Origin: Clostridium scatologenes
GTDB taxonomy: Bacteria > Bacillota > Clostridia > Clostridiales > Clostridiaceae
Direction of reading: 5' to 3'
Length of the DNA stretch: 64,000 nucleotides
NCBI RefSeq assembly: GCF_000968375.1
Contig: NZ_CP009933.1
Location: forward strand, 3,286,001 to 3,350,000
Below are positions 60,774-64,000 of this stretch, piece by piece (position 1 is the first letter of the stretch; every line of letters starts with the position of its first letter). Position numbers and translations under genes: made by a program. Below the pieces are notes generated by a model. It was not told where the DNA came from and searched no databases. It saw only the letters and a list, made by a program, of their open reading frames with translations.

Positions 60774-62279
60774 TTAAAGATTTTTTCTCATAAGCTCATC
60801 ATAGGTTGTTATTCCATTTTTTATAAGCTCTATACAATTATCTTTTATTGACGTTATATATTTATTTAAATTATACTTATCAATATGTTCAATATATTTC
60901 TTATTAACAACATTAATATCTTTTAATACTTTAAAGTTTACTATTTCATAAACTACCGTTCTATCTTTATATCCAGTACCTCTACACTTGTAACAACCTA
61001 TTCCACGATATAACTTATCATCAGAATTTAAATTTAAATACTTTTTTTCAGCCTCTGATGCATAATAAGGCTTTCGACAGTATGGACAAATCTTTCTTAC
61101 TAATCTTTGCGATATAACTCCAATTAGAGCATCTTCTATAAAATATGAAGGTATTCCCATTTCTAAAAGTCTAAGTATGGATTCAACAGCACTATTAGTA
61201 TGTAAAGTACTCAAAACTAAATGACCCGTTATTGCTGCTCTTATAGCTATATGTGCAGTTTCCTCATCTCTTATTTCTCCAACCATTATCACATCTGGGT
61301 CCTGCCTAAGTATACTTTTAAGTCCTTGTGCAAAGCTAAGTCCTACTTTATTATTTACTTTAACTTGATTTATATTATCCATAATACACTCTACAGGGTC
61401 TTCTATACTTGTAATATTTTTTTCACTTTTATTTAAAGTATCAAGCATAGAATATAATGTGGTGGATTTTCCACTTCCAGTTGGTCCAGTTATTAGAATT
61501 ATGCCGTGAGAATTTTTTAGCATGTTTTTTATAGCTTCAACATCATTTTTTAAAAATCCTAAAGAATCCAATACCTTTATATCATCAGATTTATACAATA
61601 TTCTTATCACTATTTTTTCCCCTAATATAGTAGGAAGAGTAGAAATTCTAAAATCATAACTTTTATTTTCATAAACATACTTAATTTTGCCATCTTGAGG
61701 TATTCTTTTTTCTGAAATATCCATAGAAGCCATTATTTTAAATCTTGTGCACACAAGTGGATATATCTCCTTAGGTATTCTTGTAAAACTACTTATAATA
61801 CCATCTATTCTAAACCTTACTAAGACATCCCTTTGAAATGGTTCTAAGTGGATGTCACTAGCTTTTTCAGATATAGCCATATTTATTATAGAATTAATAA
61901 TTTTAACTACTGGTGCTTCTTGTAAACTTTCATCATTTGCAAATTCATATCCGTTTTTTGCATTGTAAAATTTTTTTTCTATTTTAATAGTCTTTATAGC
62001 CTTCTCTACACTGCATTTACAATAATAAGCATTTATTGCATCTACTATTTTATTTTTATCTCCGCGAAAAAATTTTACTTCCCTATTGCTTATAAACTTC
62101 AACTCATCCTTTAATAAAATATCTGGATCTTCATTAATTACAATATATAGACATTCATTCTGCTCTTTAATGGCTATTAAACAATTTTCTCTAGCAATAT
62201 TTTCTGGTATTTTCTTTACCATTTCATCTTGAATATTTATATTTTCTAAATCAATATACTCTAACTTTTCACTACTCAT
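60774..62279 (-). CDS. pilB: PilB-type pilus extension ATPase
   Basis: 501 residues. N-terminal GspE-II domain, then the ATPase: Walker A GPTGSGKST (about 265-273), Asp box with SIEDPVE, Walker B IMVGEIRDEETAH and the His box STLHTNSA. A zinc site is given by CPYC (about 398) and CYKC (about 425). It powers pilin polymerisation from the platform protein encoded next. Length and motifs are complete. Confidence 0.95.
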   Translation of the reverse strand: MSSEKLEYIDLENINIQDEMVKKIPENIARENCLIAIKEQNECLYIVINEDPDILLKDELKFISNREVKFFRGDKNKIVDAINAYYCKCSVEKAIKTIKIEKKFYNAKNGYEFANDESLQEAPVVKIINSIINMAISEKASDIHLEPFQRDVLVRFRIDGIISSFTRIPKEIYPLVCTRFKIMASMDISEKRIPQDGKIKYVYENKSYDFRISTLPTILGEKIVIRILYKSDDIKVLDSLGFLKNDVEAIKNMLKNSHGIILITGPTGSGKSTTLYSMLDTLNKSEKNITSIEDPVECIMDNINQVKVNNKVGLSFAQGLKSILRQDPDVIMVGEIRDEETAHIAIRAAITGHLVLSTLHTNSAVESILRLLEMGIPSYFIEDALIGVISQRLVRKICPYCRKPYYASEAEKKYLNLNSDDKLYRGIGCYKCRGTGYKDRTVVYEIVNFKVLKDINVVNKKYIEHIDKYNLNKYITSIKDNCIELIKNGITTYDELMRKNL

Positions 62280-62359
62280 AATTAAATTATTTTTAAGCCT
62301 CCATTTATCAAATTATTATTTGAAATTATAACCAATTAAGTTAGTTTTAAACACAAATA

Positions 62360-62384
62360 AGACATACGATTAAATCATATGTCT
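62360..62384 (-). terminator. terminator of the lipoprotein gene
   Basis: AGACATATGAT pairs with ATCGTATGTCT on the minus strand (11 pairs, one G-U), loop TTA, then TATTTGTGTTT. Confidence 0.8.
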
Positions 62385-62385
62385 C

Positions 62386-63465
62386 TTATTTTACACTACT
62401 ATAAACACTATAATTACCTTGCTCTGTAGATATTAAATTTACAGAGTTTTCTTTTTCATTATACATATAGACATCTTTCTTGCTATTTTGTTCTAAACTT
62501 TCCATACCACAAAAGTATACATTATCATTATTATCTATTGCTACCCCTGCTGACATATCCAAGTTTTTAGGAAAATCATAAGTAAGTCTTTTTAGAGTTA
62601 AATCCTTATAAGAAAACACATATAATGCATTTGTTTGACCGCCTTCAGTTCCTAAAATAAAGACTTCTTCATTCTTATAATTTGTAATAGTTTTATATAT
62701 TTCTGTTAAGTTAACAGCTATACTTTTGGCAGTTTTAGTTCTTATGTCATAATAATATAACTGTTCATTGTCTCCCCTACTACTTAAAATTAAAGTGCCA
62801 TTTTTCATAGGAGAAAAATATACACAATTTCCATTTATACCATCTAAATAGACGTCCTCTTTATCCTTACTAAAATCATAAATATATATCTTCTGTGAAT
62901 TTTTTTTTCCCTCCATACTTCCATAATAGAGTATTTTATTTTCATCTATCCATTCATAAAGTTTACCGGATACCAAAACTTTTGATTTTAATTTTAGATA
63001 TTTATTATTTTTTATATCATATACTTTCATTCCCTCTGCACTACTTAATGAATTGCTTTTAAATGTTCTGAAAGCCAATTTATTTCCATTACTGTTTAGC
63101 TTTAAATCCAATGCAGAATAAAAATCTTTCAATTGAAATTTTTTTCCTAATGAATTTATGTCTATAATATTTTTATTGGAATTTTCACCATTTGGCATAC
63201 TTATAGAGTGTACATAAACTGAATTTTTAACATCATAAGCCATGTCAATAATATTACCTGTAGTACTGCCAACATTCGCTAAAGCTTTATCATCTATTTT
63301 GAAAGCATTAAAGTTACCATTAGCATTTTCCAATACAGTAACTTCTGAATAGTTGGGTACATTATTTTCTTCCACCTTTTGCTCCTTTTTTATGCCACAT
63401 GAAACAAAAGTTAAGCTTGTTAAAAATGTAATAATTAAAATTACAGATTTTAAAAAACATTTCAT
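62386..63465 (-). CDS. secreted lipoprotein with TolB/beta-propeller-like repeats
   Basis: 359 residues. Lipoprotein signal: LILIITFLTSLTFVSC-like lead with the lipobox TFVSC, so Cys23 should be lipidated. The mature part has repeated beta blades ending in SKDKEDVYLDG, KNEEVFILGTEGGQTNALYV and similar, as in TolB/WD40-like propellers. Located between dapF and pilB; relation to pili is not shown. Confidence 0.78.
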   Translation of the reverse strand: MKCFLKSVILIITFLTSLTFVSCGIKKEQKVEENNVPNYSEVTVLENANGNFNAFKIDDKALANVGSTTGNIIDMAYDVKNSVYVHSISMPNGENSNKNIIDINSLGKKFQLKDFYSALDLKLNSNGNKLAFRTFKSNSLSSAEGMKVYDIKNNKYLKLKSKVLVSGKLYEWIDENKILYYGSMEGKKNSQKIYIYDFSKDKEDVYLDGINGNCVYFSPMKNGTLILSSRGDNEQLYYYDIRTKTAKSIAVNLTEIYKTITNYKNEEVFILGTEGGQTNALYVFSYKDLTLKRLTYDFPKNLDMSAGVAIDNNDNVYFCGMESLEQNSKKDVYMYNEKENSVNLISTEQGNYSVYSSVK

Positions 63466-64000
63466 TTACAATTCATATTCCCCTTTAAAAGAAACTACTG
63501 CAGGACCTGTCATAAAAATTCCATTTTTCTTTATTTCTATAAACAGCTTTCCACCTGGTACTTTAACTTCTACACTTTCACTAGTAAATGTTAATCTGTT
63601 GGCCGCTATAACAGAAGCACAGCTTCCTGTACCGCAAGCTAAAGTAGGACCTGCTCCTCTTTCCCAGGTTTTTACTTTAACTTTATTGCTACTTACAACT
63701 TCACAAAAATTAACATTTGTACCATCTGGAAAAAATTCAGATTTTTCTATGGCCTTTCCTTCCTCTACATTATAATCTTCAAGTTTTCCAAATATAATTG
63801 TATGAGGAACTCCCATAAGCATGCTTGTTATATTATACTCTTTATTTTCTACTTTTATTCTCTTATTTATAACTTCTTCATTAAACCTTGCAGGTATTTT
63901 TTCAACTTCAAAGGAAGGTGTCCCCATATTAATAGTTACTTCTTTTATACTATGGTTTTCTAAGTGTAAAATAGCTTCTTTTATACCATCGCCTGTTTCT
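63466..64000 (-). CDS. dapF: diaminopimelate epimerase, C-terminal part
   Basis: The frame is open to the right window edge, so the N-terminal part with the first catalytic Cys is outside. The visible part has ETGDGIKEAI, then FFPDGTNVNFCEV and WERGAGPTLACGTGSCAS, which holds the second catalytic Cys. It converts LL- to meso-diaminopimelate for lysine and cell wall synthesis. An internal ATG at 63927 is not the start. Confidence 0.95.
   Translation of the reverse strand, partial: ETGDGIKEAILHLENHSIKEVTINMGTPSFEVEKIPARFNEEVINKRIKVENKEYNITSMLMGVPHTIIFGKLEDYNVEEGKAIEKSEFFPDGTNVNFCEVVSSNKVKVKTWERGAGPTLACGTGSCASVIAANRLTFTSESVEVKVPGGKLFIEIKKNGIFMTGPAVVSFKGEYEL

Noticed and set aside
63353..63775. 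140-codon plus-strand frame opposite dapF
   Set aside because: Covers the dapF active-site region in antisense; not a gene.
1..64000. tRNA genes, rRNA genes, insertion sequences
   Set aside because: No tRNA-like cloverleaf, rRNA sequence or transposase gene could be recognised by eye.

Overview
The window is very AT-rich, low-GC Firmicute DNA from an endospore-forming Clostridium. Spo0A, SpoIVB and a complete spoIIIAA-AH operon are present, Shine-Dalgarno (SD) sites are strong, GTG/TTG starts are frequent, and a type IV pilus cluster is present. Almost every gene lies on the minus strand. Species cannot be fixed from sequence alone.

Positions 1 to about 34,300 are a large prophage that continues past the left edge. 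From left to right it holds: a head/packaging module (connector fragments, lambda E-like capsid, decoration protein, scaffold, MuF-type minor head protein, portal, TerL, a minimal tyrosine recombinase, TerS) with terminators placed around single structural genes; about 20 small, mostly unassigned genes (8.2-15.4 kb), including a HEXXH protein and a GIY-YIG endonuclease; a 1034-residue single-chain RNA polymerase of the YonO/QDE-1 type (15.6-18.8 kb); a plasmid-like maintenance region (18.8-23.5 kb) with a winged-helix initiator, an iteron origin, ParR, actin-like ParM and a likely small RNA; regulators with visible operators (23.6-27.3 kb), including a divergent switch with two consensus promoters; and an accessory arm (27.4-34.3 kb) with a Vsr-like homing endonuclease, a WXG/LXG toxin with a putative immunity gene, a structured noncoding RNA of about 350 nt, and an integrase operon directly downstream of spo0A. 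I read the element as an integrated phage-plasmid: it has packaging genes, its own transcriptase, its own origin and its own segregation machinery.

Positions 34.4-53.2 kb are core chromosome: spo0A, spoIVB, recN, two tandem argR genes, nadK, tlyA, dxs, a DUF21-like membrane protein (OapA), a gene-free structured RNA that fits OLE RNA by position, size and partner gene, ispA, xseB, xseA, nusB, asp23 and spoIIIAH to AA. The order ispA / OLE RNA / oapA / dxs is the classical OLE locus. spo0A carries a sigma-H promoter overlapping a 0A box.

Positions 53.3-64 kb hold a CD1247-like protein, efp, a Xaa-Pro peptidase, a type IV pilus operon (PilO/N/M-like proteins, minor prepilins, major pilin, PilC, PilB), a beta-propeller lipoprotein, and the 3' part of dapF running off the right edge. 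The pilC reading frame has no NTG codon where its N-terminus should begin.
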